From: Oscheius sp. JU75
Taxonomy: Eukaryota > Nematoda > Chromadorea > Rhabditida > Rhabditidae
Length of the DNA: 64,000 bases
Direction of reading: 5' to 3'
Assembly: GCA_037178855.1 (NCBI GenBank)
Contig: JASJZC010000007.1
Coordinates: 7,874,001 to 7,938,000, forward strand
In this document: one piece after another, positions 46,728-57,883 of the stretch
Layout: each line of letters begins with the position of its first letter
Position numbering within the stretch: the stretch's first letter is position 1
Notes under the pieces: generated by a model
Seen by the model: only the letters and a program-made list of their open reading frames with translations
Database searches by the model: none
Told to the model about the DNA's origin: nothing
Program-made: the position numbers and the translations under genes

Positions 46728-48938
46728 CTTTGAAGATAGTCTCTCCAAGTCATATACGGCTCATTCAAACATTTATGTGGATTAGTCTATTAAGTTTTTT
46801 AAACGAAAAAGTACCTGTTGACTAAAGCATCAGCCACTTGATAAAATCACCCATTATTCTTGAAGCCATCCAGAGAAATCAATGATCACGTAAGAAATAT
46901 CTGTAAATGAAAGTAAGCTTATGTTTTTGAAAACTCAAGAAGATAAAATGCAAAAAACAGCGGAATAAAATTAAAGACCTGCCACAGAGGACTAGCTCTC
47001 GCTATAGGTCAGAGCTGTATGGCTGGCGCACCGTTTCAGTTGATTGTGATAGAGCACACAATGTCAGAGCAAGCTTTGATGGAGTATGTAGCTCAGCAAC
47101 TCTGTTGAGCTCCTTTTTTAATTTACTGTTCGCCGGAACACTTCACGACAAAAACGACCCTCAGGGTAGCCAAGCATGACAGTACAAGCTACATAGCTGC
47201 AACTTTCGCAATATTAACTTTGAAACTTCTCATTTATTCTAATTTTTACTTTCCGCAAAAAAGAAAATTTCGTTTGGACTTATGTCTGGACCTCATTTCG
47301 GGACTAAAAGCCGCTTTCGTGATGACTGCCGTTTTGTTGAACCCGCCCCTGAGTGTTTTCAGCCTGCCACATTCCGGATGGATCCTTCTGAGCCTCCAGG
47401 TCGTTTTATCTACTCCCCGAGTGTTTTGATTGCTTTGGTCGAATTCAATTGGCTCAAAGCACTAAAGCCTAGAAGTATCTTCATTTCTGGGCTGTCTGGT
47501 TTGTTGGTCGCAGCGGTAAGCGCAAATGGAACATCCTCCAAAAAAGAAGCATTTGCTTCCGCCAGCTCTGCCCTTCTAACCTTTGCAAAGTGCCCATCAG
47601 CTTTACTGATTCGTCTTGACATGCATGTGTTAGACATCTTCGGATTTTGCTCCGTTACTCCACGTGGTTAGGTCTTCAACCTAACACCCCGACCTTTACT
47701 TCTATTCAATACTTCCGTTTTAACATGTTTTCCAGTAGGCGAATATTTATGACAGCTTTTGTTTTTACCAGTAATGACTGTCTTGTCATTTTGAGAGTTA
47801 CATATCATTATCTAACATCTGACTCTTCCTTCTGTCAGCTGACTGAGGTTCTCATCAAAATAACTCTTTATAGGTTTTAAAAACACAGTCAACACTAGGA
47901 TATAATTGGCACCAAATACCCAAAACTTACTCCTTGGGTCTCTCTCTCTCTATCCAATTTCTGCAGTCTGCACGATGTTTGAACCCCCGGGGCTGTCCTT
48001 TAATAACCGTTGTACTCGTCCTCATGACAGCTTAGCACACCGAGACCTTTTCGATTATTTCCTGGATTACAGGTGTATGCAAGCGTCCAGGAGAATTGGA
48101 TTATACCACGCAGAAAATGACGGTTTTCCTCCTTCTGTCTGCTTCCAAGCCAATTGAGTTCCCATTGTCCGTTCTCTTTAGTTCATTTGAGCAAAAGTCA
48201 GGTCCACTTCCTCCCTTTTCAACTAGTTTTTGAGCCTCTGAGCACACATCGAAGAAGGGATTAGAAATTTTTCATACTTGGAAATTTTTCGACAAAAACT
48301 TGTGCCAAAAGACAATCCGTCTATTCCAATTTAATCTGATTGCGTGGCTCTCCTTCACAAGGCTCGACGTCGTTTTACGGCTGTTTAGAATCATCCTATT
48401 CCCTCTCTCCTGCCCCAAAAAATCCAACAAACAAGTCTGATTGCTAGGTTATCGTGCGCGTGTGTCTGCCCATTAGTCAAAATTGAACAGCCATTTGTAG
48501 GGAAATAAATTTTGTTTTTCCTGTGGTCCTCTCCTCTAAAAGCTAGCAAACATCGGGTCATAAGGTTATGGATGACCTTCCGCATGGCTACATCTTCTCT
48601 TAGCCAGTTCATCCGATTATTCCATGACTTCGCTTCGCACTAGAACTCTCTCGTCATAATCCATTGTTCTTTCTCGTTTTAGCTACAGAAATAAGGTTAA
48701 TGTATCACCACTTGGAAGAAATGTCACCAATATGGTGATGGGCAGAAGACGTCTCAAATCCTTTTGATCGGTGGTCGTTCTCTCCCACCACTAATTTCTC
48801 ATATCAGCCGCTTAGTTGGAAATTCCCGGAGATTGCTAAGCATTTTATTGACATAGGCTTCAACTTTCTATCCCAGTTCAAATTTCCTCTTCTTCCTAAT
48901 CTCTTTTCGGAGCCCCAAAACTTCCGTACTCCAGGTTA
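46728..48938. other. Gene-poor region, about 2.2 kb
   Basis: Between 47282 and 47671 both strands are open for 75-129 codons, but neither frame shows a domain or a coherent gene context. The last few hundred bases contain the promoter of the gene at 48939, preceded by an acceptor-like TACTCCAG near 48934. Confidence 0.35.
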
Positions 48939-49406
48939 ATGGAGCATGCGATGCACGAACTCAAGTTGAACGTCTCGCAATTTTATCAGGATGATGAGGT
49001 GCGACATCTACTTATGAGCGAAGAGGCTCCCCCATTTCCTGGTCCCGCGGACGAGGAATATTTCCTGGCTGGAGAACAGTACTATGAGGTGGACTGTTGT
49101 TATTATAGTATTCTTAACTCTTTCAGTGTGTAATGGGTAGCCGGTTATGTCGTATTAGCCGATCATCGATTCTCGCCATGGCACTTTTCTGCACTTTGGC
49201 CGTGGCTGTCATACTCATTTCCGTTGTATTGCTCTGCACTGTCATTACGATGACGAGTCCAAGTGAGGTAAGGAGGATAAACTCCCGTTTGTATAGTTAT
49301 CCGTGTTTAGGAGCCAGATCCCTCTGATGAGGTTGTTGGAGTCATAAACTGGTTACACTATCCCGTGGGAGAGATGCTCGTGAAGAGCAATCACTCGTCA
49401 CACTGA
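48939..49406 (+). CDS. Single-pass membrane protein, unknown
   Basis: Three exons in phase: MEHAMHELKLNVSQFYQDDEV...GEQYYE, then CVMGSRLCRISRSSILAM with one long hydrophobic helix (ALFCTLAVAVILISVVLLCTVI), then EPDPSDEVVGVINWLHYPVGEM ending SNHSSH at 49406. About 130 residues. The acidic, Pro-containing N-terminus has no signal peptide and basic residues precede the helix, so a type II orientation with an extracellular C-terminus is likely. AATAAA follows at 49436. No family recognised. Confidence 0.6.
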
Positions 49407-49435
49407 TCTCGTATGCTCATGTATTTATTGTCTGT

Positions 49436-49441
49436 AATAAA
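49436..49441 (+). terminator. Polyadenylation signal of the 48939 gene
   Basis: AATAAA thirty bases after the stop codon. Confidence 0.55.
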
Positions 49442-49444
49442 CAC

Positions 49445-49710
49445 ACAGTTAGCTTAAAACGACGTCTTGATGAAAAAGCAGCGTGAGAGAGACTGCGCAG
49501 AAAATGCTCAAAAATGATTGGTTCGTACCTAAATGTTTTTCTTTCTACCCAGCATTAAGCATAATGCGGCAGTCATTCCAGCTATTTTGGCCTGCCTTGG
49601 GGGACGACTCGAGGAGCATACATCATTGCCAGATTACTAAAGTAATCAGTAATTGTGACCATCAGTATGCCACCAGAGAAAAACTTATCTGGAAACAATC
49701 TTGATCAAAA
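49445..49710 (-). pseudogene. Duplicated 3' fragment of the ENT transporter
   Basis: This stretch is about 75-80% similar to 51300-51575, which contains the last two coding exons of the ENT gene. Minus-strand reading gives FSGGILMVTITDYF and NLAMMYAPRVVP like the intact copy, but a deletion after MYAPRVV shifts the frame, and the last exon reads IFCAVSLTLL with altered end. The upstream exons of ENT are not seen here. It is a decayed partial tandem duplicate. Confidence 0.75.
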
Positions 49711-49952
49711 CCAAAACTCTTGTTGAGCATCAAAGAGGTATTGGCCATTTTTGTACTCAAAAATCCCTCTCTTGTGAAGTAATTGTGAATGAATGGTCCT
49801 ATAAGTTTCCAAAGTTTCAGAAATTTATCGATTATGTCTGGCAATACCACGTCTGCATATTTTAATTTGTGGGGTACGAATTAAAAACCTGTCCATCATT
49901 TCTTTATATTCGATTCTTGCTGCGGATATTTTATAGTTATCGCTATCCTCCT

Positions 49953-51167
49953 ATGACGCAACAATACTGTCCACCACTCAATTACCGTGAGAGCGATCAT
50001 CAAACCTTCATCTGGTTTTTGGATGTAGTTTCTTACTTTAGAATTAGTGTAAACACCTACACTATCTGCTGTATAGTTTTCCGATCAACCAAATATATGC
50101 ACAGATACAGATGGTTCTTATTCTATCATCAGTGTATAGCGTTTGTGACGGATATCACAGTTAGTTTAAAAACCAATAAAATTTTTAGATCAGTATTCTT
50201 ATAAAATATATTTTTTTGTGCCATTCGCTGCAGGATATCCAATTGGACTCCTTCGAGGCATTATTTCAACCGTCTGGTGCTGTTATTTTGCTTGATCTGT
50301 CTTTCTGTCGCCACTGTGTCGCGACATCGTGCCGGATTATTTGTCTGCGTTCCATTGTTTTTTTTCAACCTTTGTTTTGCTGTAGTAGCGAATTGGTTCA
50401 TTTCGGCTACGAAGAAACTCATCCACACTAACACTGCCTCGGATAAATTGAAACATATGCAGAGTAAATTTCTGCGCCAGATCATTATTCAAGCATTTTT
50501 GCCACTGTCCATCGTTCTTACACCTGCCTCGGTACTAGCCGTCTCTGTTGTTGGAGAGATTTATGGCTTAGAATGTGAGTCCACTTTATCCACAACATGC
50601 ACACCCTTTCCGTGCAACCTTTTCCGTAGCACATTTCAAAATTTAATGAGGAGTTGCGACAGCCGGATCGCAACCTCGAGGCTCTCGATCAGCTGGTTAG
50701 GCTCGATCAAGGACTATCACTAGAAAAAGTAACCCTCTTTCTTCAATCAAAGTTTACTTCAGAGGTCCAACAATTTGACGATAAACGGGTAAATCAACAC
50801 GGGGTTGTAACAGAAGTAATAATAAATCAAAAAGTCCCGACTCTAACACGAGCGAGAGGACCAGAACAACAAAATCCAAACAGTCGCGTTCCGCGCGTAA
50901 AACAAAATGGTTACGGTCTGGCGGGCCTTTGAATAGTGAAATTTGGCAGAAGGGAAGAAAACGGTTGTAGTTGATTCAGGTAGGATAACGAGAATAAAAT
51001 ATCATAGGAATATAGACTATGTGACAATTTTACCAATTTTCAATGTCGGCTGGCTGACAATGGCGTCAATAGCAGTTTTCGGTTTACCAGGAGCATTGGT
51101 TCTTATTGTTATGAATCCGACGTACTATTGGTGGCTGCCCTCTTTGATAAAAAAAATTTTCAACTAG
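49953..51167 (+). pseudogene. Chemoreceptor-type 7TM GPCR (SRH/STR-like), probably disrupted
   Basis: Fragments of a nematode seven-helix chemoreceptor occur in order. From 49953: MTQQYCPPLNYRESDHQTF, a helix, YTICCIVFRSTKYMHRYRWFL and a further helix. From about 50234: GYPIGLLRGII, like the loop motif of SRH/SRI receptors. From about 50277: helices FCLICLSVATV and VPLFFFNLCFAVVANWF, the conserved-type loop KHMQSKFLRQIIIQAFLPLSIVL. From about 51010: the last helix ending MNPTYYWWLPSLIKK. The three parts do not join in frame: the GYPIGLL frame hits a stop and shifts by one, and the last exon does not match the donor phase. About 440 bp of extra sequence lies between helices 6 and 7. It may be a pseudogene or contain assembly errors. 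Confidence 0.5.
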
Positions 51168-51302
51168 AGAGAGGAGCAGCAGTGTTTTTGTACTAACAAA
51201 ATCACAGCCTCATACAAGAATTACTAATATATTCCGCCGTGCGAACATTTAAAAAAAAATCAAAATGAAGCATTTTTGTAAGAATTCTAACAAGTTTTTA
51301 GC

Positions 51303-53140
51303 TCATAATGACGTCGTGATGAAGGCGATAAACAGCGTGAAAGAGACTCCGCAAAAAATGCCTGAAACTTATTTCTTCTTCTCTCAATTTTTCTCCTCCC
51401 ACCCAGCATTAAGCATAATGCGGCGGTCATTCCAGCTATTTTCGCTTGACTTGGGGCCACTATTCGAGGGGCATACATCATTGCCAGACTACTAAAGTAA
51501 CCAGAAGTTGTGGCCATCAGCACGCCACCAGAGAAAAACCACCATTCATCTGGGAAACAATCATTATCAAAATGTATTTTATTTTTTCACCTTTGAAGAA
51601 AACGGGGATTGTACGATCTTGAGGTCTGTAGTTACAGAACATGAAGAAGGGAATTAATAAACCTCGAAGCAATACCGGTAGCCATAAGAATCTAGGGCCA
51701 GGCTGTAAGATTTTTACTTTTCCGAAATATTTAAACTCTTACGAACTGCACAAAATTGGCCATTAGTGATCCGACTGTTGCGAAGACATTGAAACAGAGG
51801 AAAGTTGTAATGGCAACGTAGAGATTTTCTGGCCAAATTGAGACCCAAGGACCTGGTTCTCCTGTCAATGTCGGCTCTCTGTAAAGTGGAGTGGCAGTCA
51901 TCATTGCCGGGAAGATGGTCAAGGTGACGAAGAAGATGAAGAACACGTTCCATAGTTGAACCCAGCACTGAAAGTGGGAGCTACTGATCATTATAAGTAA
52001 AATGATACTTTTGAGAAACAGTCAAGGTACTGCCGGAATCCCGAAGAAGTCTCAGCAGCTTCTGATCTGGCTGCATTGCCCTTATCCACCCAGTAATGGT
52101 AGAACTCTTGTCTTGTGAGGAAAAACAGCGACAGACCACAGAGGAACAGAACAGTTAAGGAGATGGCAAAGTAGACTAAAGCTTTTGTTCTGACATCGTC
52201 CCGGAACACTAAAATATCGACAATATCTTCACCTTATTTCAGTTCAAAACTATTTGTTGGAATCTTTGATATACTGTACTTCACGCGTCTCCGCTTCATT
52301 ATAAGAGGTTATAAGAGGAGAACTTGTCTTATACAACTATGTAGAATGTATGTTACTCACCGATAGTGGCTCCCATTGACACCAAAGTTGTGAAAGTACC
52401 ACAAATGTTATTGCCAAGAACCAGAGCGTTCGAATATTCTGGCGGAAAATCGGCAAACATTCCAAAGATAGAGTTTTGATACAGCCCATTGGACAGATTG
52501 ATAACTCCAACAATGACCAAAGTAGTAATGTAGAACCAGCTCATTGCTGAAAGTCTTCAAGTGATTAAAATCATAAAAGCTAACATTCTTCAGCCGGTGG
52601 AACCAGGGCAATGAGTGCGATAGTTACCGAAATTGAGACGCAGTTGATTACCAGAGGACCAGCAATTCTGATGAGAAGTGAGCCCCTGAAAAGTAATTTC
52701 CGAAGTTGACTTAAGAAAACCTTACCCAATCACCAAAAGTACGTTGACAACATTTATGAACAGATTCGGAAACTGAGCGGCCATTCCGAGAGCACTCATG
52801 AAAGTCGTGGCATAGTCCGTTCTGTTTCCACCTGGGGAGAACCAGTAGTCCACATAGTACTAAAAGATATGGTTGTACTGAAAAATATGGAAATCTATAC
52901 ATCTGGAGCGATGGTGATAAACATATTCCATGGTAAGAGGGCTCCAATACCATTGAGAAGTACAATCATCCATACCAAGCGACACTGAAATTTCTCCTAA
53001 CTCTAGAAAAAAGTCCAACCTTGTCCTTCGGTTTAACTTCTGGCATCATTGGGGTGGCCTCATGAGGGCCTAGAACATTTACGTAAAAACATGAGAAATG
53101 ACTAACCACGCTTATCGAGGTAGGACTGCTCCCGTGGCAT
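51303..53140 (-). CDS. Equilibrative nucleoside transporter (ENT/SLC29)
   Basis: Facilitates nucleoside movement across membranes. ATG at 53140 directly follows TTTTTCAGAGA, a likely trans-splice acceptor, and opens MPREQSYLDKRGPHEATPMM. Family landmarks: WMIVLLNGIGALLPWNMFI (TM1), FMSALGMAAQFPNLFINV, NGLYQNSIFGMFADFPPEY with the NG...Q.S.G motif of TM4, a cytosolic loop with CRLVW-type charges, FFIFFVTLTIFPAMM, LLRGLLIPFFMFCNYRPQ, and YFSSLAMMYAPRIVAPSQAKIAGMT. The last exon IFCGVSFTLFIAFITTSL ends at 51303. About 450 residues and eleven helices as expected. Whether it is plasma-membrane or lysosomal is not clear; no dileucine motif was noted. Confidence 0.92.
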
Positions 53141-54617
53141 TCTCTGAAAAAGAAACGGTTTGCGAAGGGTAACATAGTAAAAAAAGGCAAGACGATGATA
53201 TTCAGGCATGTTCGAAACTTTCGGAGGAGTTATCTTTCCCTAGACGGACTGATAGGAACATCGGAGGCAGTAATGCCCCCAAGGGGAAACGGGATTTAAA
53301 AATAAAATGAGATTGCACCACGTGGTCATTTCCACCACGCCGACGGAAAATTGATGGACAATTAATCCAAAGTGTAAGCGGAGTTTGAGAACGTACAGGG
53401 CGCGTCCTCTAGAGAGCAAACAGATCCTGAGGACTGCAGAAATTTGCCAGCTATTCACAAAAATATCCAGTGGCTGTAAGCCTGTAACGGTGATAAGGGG
53501 TCCTGATGGGCAGTTTCTGTCAGAAGCTTGACATTATCAGTACTTGGAGTGGTCTTCCAGTAGTCAACTTTCAAATCAATGTCCTTTTGATACTGGAGCG
53601 CAGAGAAAAACATGATAAAGAGTGTTTTCACCTCCAAATTGAAGCAGTTAATGGACAATTTTTCACCTCGTCGGTATACTCTTTACAGTGAATTGACGAC
53701 TCTCCTGTTCTTCTCACAAATATCGTCTCTTTTCACCTGAAAAGTGGATTTGCTTCAAAAGTTTTATTGATATGTGGACATTTTTATAGTATCGATCGCA
53801 AATTTGGTTGTAAGCAGTTTGTAGCGCTAAATGTTTTACAACCTGTTGAGAAGCTTTTAGATATTGCCACTCCTCTTTAGCAAAGAAAGCCCAAGGAAAC
53901 GAATTGTTATGTTATAATGTTATTCTCCTTGGTGTGAAAGCTTTTCTGTAAATGAGATTAATATTGCAATTTCCGGTGAAAATCTGCACTGAGTTCTTTC
54001 AATCCATCTGTATATGTTTTTAGACCAATCTCAAAAAAAGATCTAGGTTTGATGATCACTTTTGGCCACACCGAGCCGTGTGTATTCGTGACCTTTTCAA
54101 AACTTCACTGAATATAAGTGGAAAGTTCCTGTAATCTCTGATTTCCATCGTGAACGACTCTTAATACACTAGCGCAGCGTTTGAATTCAGGCCGTTTCTT
54201 CGAAAATGGTCCAGATTTTTACTTAAACGTTCCGCCCTGTGAGCGTTTTTTCGGCGAAAGATCAGCTGTGACTCGAGGCTATTTTCCACGGGCCATGTTC
54301 CCGCCCGCACAACTGTCACATTGCGTAAGGGCGCAGAAGACAAGTGGTCTCTGTGAGGAAAGAATTGGTCTCGACGCGCGAGACAGCGGTCAATAACAAT
54401 TTGGGGGTACATCACCGCTGCAGTGCAGGTCATTCCTTAATCAACCAGTTTGTTCTTACATTTTTGGGGCTTCATTTTCTAAATGAGAAGTTTTCAGGAT
54501 CCAGCTAGCGTTTTCGTGGGTTTTCTGAGGTTATATTGTATCGGGTAAGTTAATGTCCTTTTGTAGCGTATTTAATTTTTATATTTTGCTGCTGGATTAC
54601 TCTGCAAAAACAACAAA
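53141..54617. other. Divergent upstream region of ENT and Neuralized
   Basis: About 1.5 kb between two divergent genes. No third gene supported; open frames near 54161-54433 on both strands are chance. Confidence 0.4.
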
Positions 54618-57600
54618 ATGGGAAATTCACAGGGTTCCAGCAAAAATGGTGGTGAGTGTTCTCGCTTTTATCTGTTCCGCTACGTGTTAAAATAAACAAA
54701 ACGGTCTCTCTGCAGCCCTCAAGATTTGGTCCAGCATTTCGGCGTCATTGTGACGACCTTTCTCTCTGACGCATGCTGTTCCTCATGAGAAATCAATGCT
54801 CTTCGTCTGCCATTCTTACACTGAACTACCGAAAAAACGCAAAAGATCTCCGCATCCCCACTTTTGCGTCCCTGCGTCAGTAACTCTACTCCTCCGCAAA
54901 CTTTCAAATGTGTTTCCGCCGATTCTTGATCCTGCTCTTTTGGAAAAGAGGATCCGCGTCTCTTTTAGCATAAAGAAAAGTGTCAAATGATACCCGAACC
55001 ATTACTTGAGCAAATATTTCCCATCAGGTGTCCCCGACAACCTGGCCATGGGAAATAGCATGTTTATCCGCTAAAGTATGGTTGTTTTGAACCACAGTAA
55101 CATAGTATTCAGTAGAGTGACAATCTGTAACAGAGCAAAGGAGAGAGAGAAGACGACAAACCCTCAACAAAAAACTTCACTTTTGCTTGTATCAAAGATG
55201 GAAGTTACTTCAATTCTTAAAAACATAATGAAATACGTTGATTGAGGCAGGGTTTGGTCGAAAGGGGCGTGGTTTTCCTTGAAAAGTATCAGCAATGCTA
55301 AACAATAGCAGTCATTGGCAAAAGCTTCGTATACTTTCACTATTACAGTTTACGGTTTCAGGCACAAACTATGCGAGCGAACACTTTTTTGCTTAGCCAA
55401 CACCCAAAAACAGCTGATTTGGATTGAGAACTTGGTCCCTTATTTGCTGCCGTATCCTTACTTCAATATCTACTGCTCGGGTACAGCTTGTAAGAAGCTA
55501 CCCGATCTCTTGGTCAGTCACGAAAACAGCTTGTGTGCTTTGGCCTATTCCTCAGGTTCACACGTGATACTGGTGTCAGCCTGCTCGAGGAGCTCCTGTC
55601 CAAGCATCTGACCTTGAGCACAGCCCGCCCAGCGTTCACTCTCAACTCTTGAAAATATTCTTATTGTCATGCATCGCGTTCCGTCGGGCTACTATAGCGA
55701 TGACGAGCCACTATCCAGTAGTCCCAGTAGTTATTCCAGTTGCGATTCTATTGATGAAGTATTCGAACGATACCGTCAATACCGAAGACGGGTACGAGGT
55801 CAGCAACCCTTCTTTTTTCCTTATCAGACGATGTCATAACGTAAAGCTTTCTCCACGTTTTATCAAACTTCTGACTAATGCCCTTTGAATGACTCAGCAA
55901 ACGCAAAACCGCCTATTTGGCTTACTGAAACGGCATCTTTTGAATCTTTTCATGATTTTTGCACGCGACTGATTCAAAACAATGAGTCTGAGCAATCCAG
56001 AGAATCTAGTCAAGTGCTCTGTCCCCAAGAGAGAGAGAGAAACAACATCAACATACTTTTGAAAAGGAGCCAGCTGCTCGCGCGTCAAGTAAAGTTCATA
56101 GGATCAGCTCATTTCGAAAAGCGATGTACCCAGTTCCCAGCTCAGCTGATTTATAAATGTCCTTTTTTTTGAAACTTTCAAATGTTACCGGAACAACGGT
56201 CAAATCTACTGCTATGACGCTTGTCGCTCGGTAAACAGAACTCGGAGGAGTCGCGTTTTGGATTACACTTCCCCTGCTATTGTCATCAACCTAATTTTGA
56301 CCGTATTATTTCAGGTCTCGTACAGTCTTTCTCCGATCTCGACGACAGTATGGTTATAAATCAGGGTACAAACAATTCTAGGCAACCCCAACTCGGCTTT
56401 CATTCGATTCATGGAGTTAATGTGGAGCGAAAACAAAGTAAATTGTATTTGGTTTTTTTTACAGTCACTTGGTTTTAGATAACCGCATAGCTCGACGAAA
56501 AGAAAGCTTCTGCAAAGGATTAGCCTTCTCCAACAGGTCTGCGACCAGTTTTTGTTTTCAAATACGTGACGCGATTCAGGCCGATCTCAATAGAAGAATG
56601 CGTCTGTCTCCGGCTAACCGAGGTAGCCACAAACTGGTCAGGCGTTCTCAGATTCGGGGTTACCAATGTCGATCCAGAAACATATCGTACACAGCCGGTG
56701 CCAAAGTGGGAAAGTATGTGGTCAGAAAACACATAGTATAGGTTTGCCTGTCCGGATCTCACATCAAAAACGGGTTACTGGGCAAAAGCACTCCCGGAGA
56801 GATTCTCAACTCAGGGAAACGTTCTCCATTTCTTCGTCAACACTGCTGGAGAACTCATTTACGGAATCAACGGAAGCCAGAAGGTCTTTTGAGCATTCTT
56901 AATTCAGAAGTCATATTTTCAGGGAATCTTCTTGTGCGGCATCAACACAAGCGAGCCCCTATGGATCATTGTCGACATTTACGGAAATAGCGTTGCCGTC
57001 GAATTCGTTGGTAAGATTTATTGCATCTTTTTCGGAAACATTTGGCGGATAAGGAGGTCGATGACGAGACTCGTTTTTTGAAAAATAGAGGGTCACAAGC
57101 GTAAATAATATTTCCCTTGAAACAAAAACAATAGCTTTGTGTGGACTTTAGAGGACCCATAGTGTCCCAAAAGTACAGCTCCATGTTTGCCCTAGATAGC
57201 CGCATTTGGACTCAATTTCAACCTGTTGTCCTATGGGCACCTTATCTTCTTGATAAATCGTACGACAATCGATGTGAATAACAAAAGCGAGGTTGTGTTT
57301 TGTCTTGGCGCCGGGCACCTTTTGCAATATGCAGCCAGCAACGACCTTAATCTTTTGCCCGCCAGTGCCGGGATGACTCAGAGACGTTCTCAGAGTGAGC
57401 CTGTCGTGGGGCTTTGGCATGCGTCGTAGCTCGTAGTTAGGTTTTTACGTCTGCCTTCTATACGATTCTGTTTGTTCTAGACTTTTTTGTGAGCGAAGTT
57501 AATTAAGATTTAATGAAATGGCCTCGTGCATACTTTTCTGTCATGGTTCGAAATCAAATATGTAAAAAGGTTTAAAATAGGCTTGCACTTTCGAATAAAT

Positions 57601-57851
57601 TTAAAACTCCTTTGATTGACGGACATTTGACTCATTGTACCGGACTGACCGGAAAGGAGCGCAGCGCAATCCGGATGGAGGTTCAGGGCGCAGTCGTGTT
57701 TGTTTTTCCTGTAGGGTCCGTCATCCTCCTCGCCTGGCGACCTCAGTCGCTCTGTGTTCCAAAACGTAAACCCAACTTACTTGTTTGTTCTACGCTTTCT
57801 TCTCTTTTGCTATCGAGTAGCCCGAGCAAACCCACATGCATTTTGCTTCCT

Positions 57852-57883
<32 letters not shown>

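Noticed and set aside
47282-47671. 129-codon plus-strand ORF with an overlapping 75-codon minus-strand ORF
   Set aside because: Neither frame has a recognisable domain, signal peptide or spliced continuation. One frame is probably the shadow of the other, and neither is convincing.
50654-50932. 92-codon ORF between receptor helices 6 and 7, considered as a gag-like insertion
   Set aside because: Charged and Gln/Arg-rich but without a zinc knuckle or other motif; treated as intronic or inserted sequence of unknown kind.
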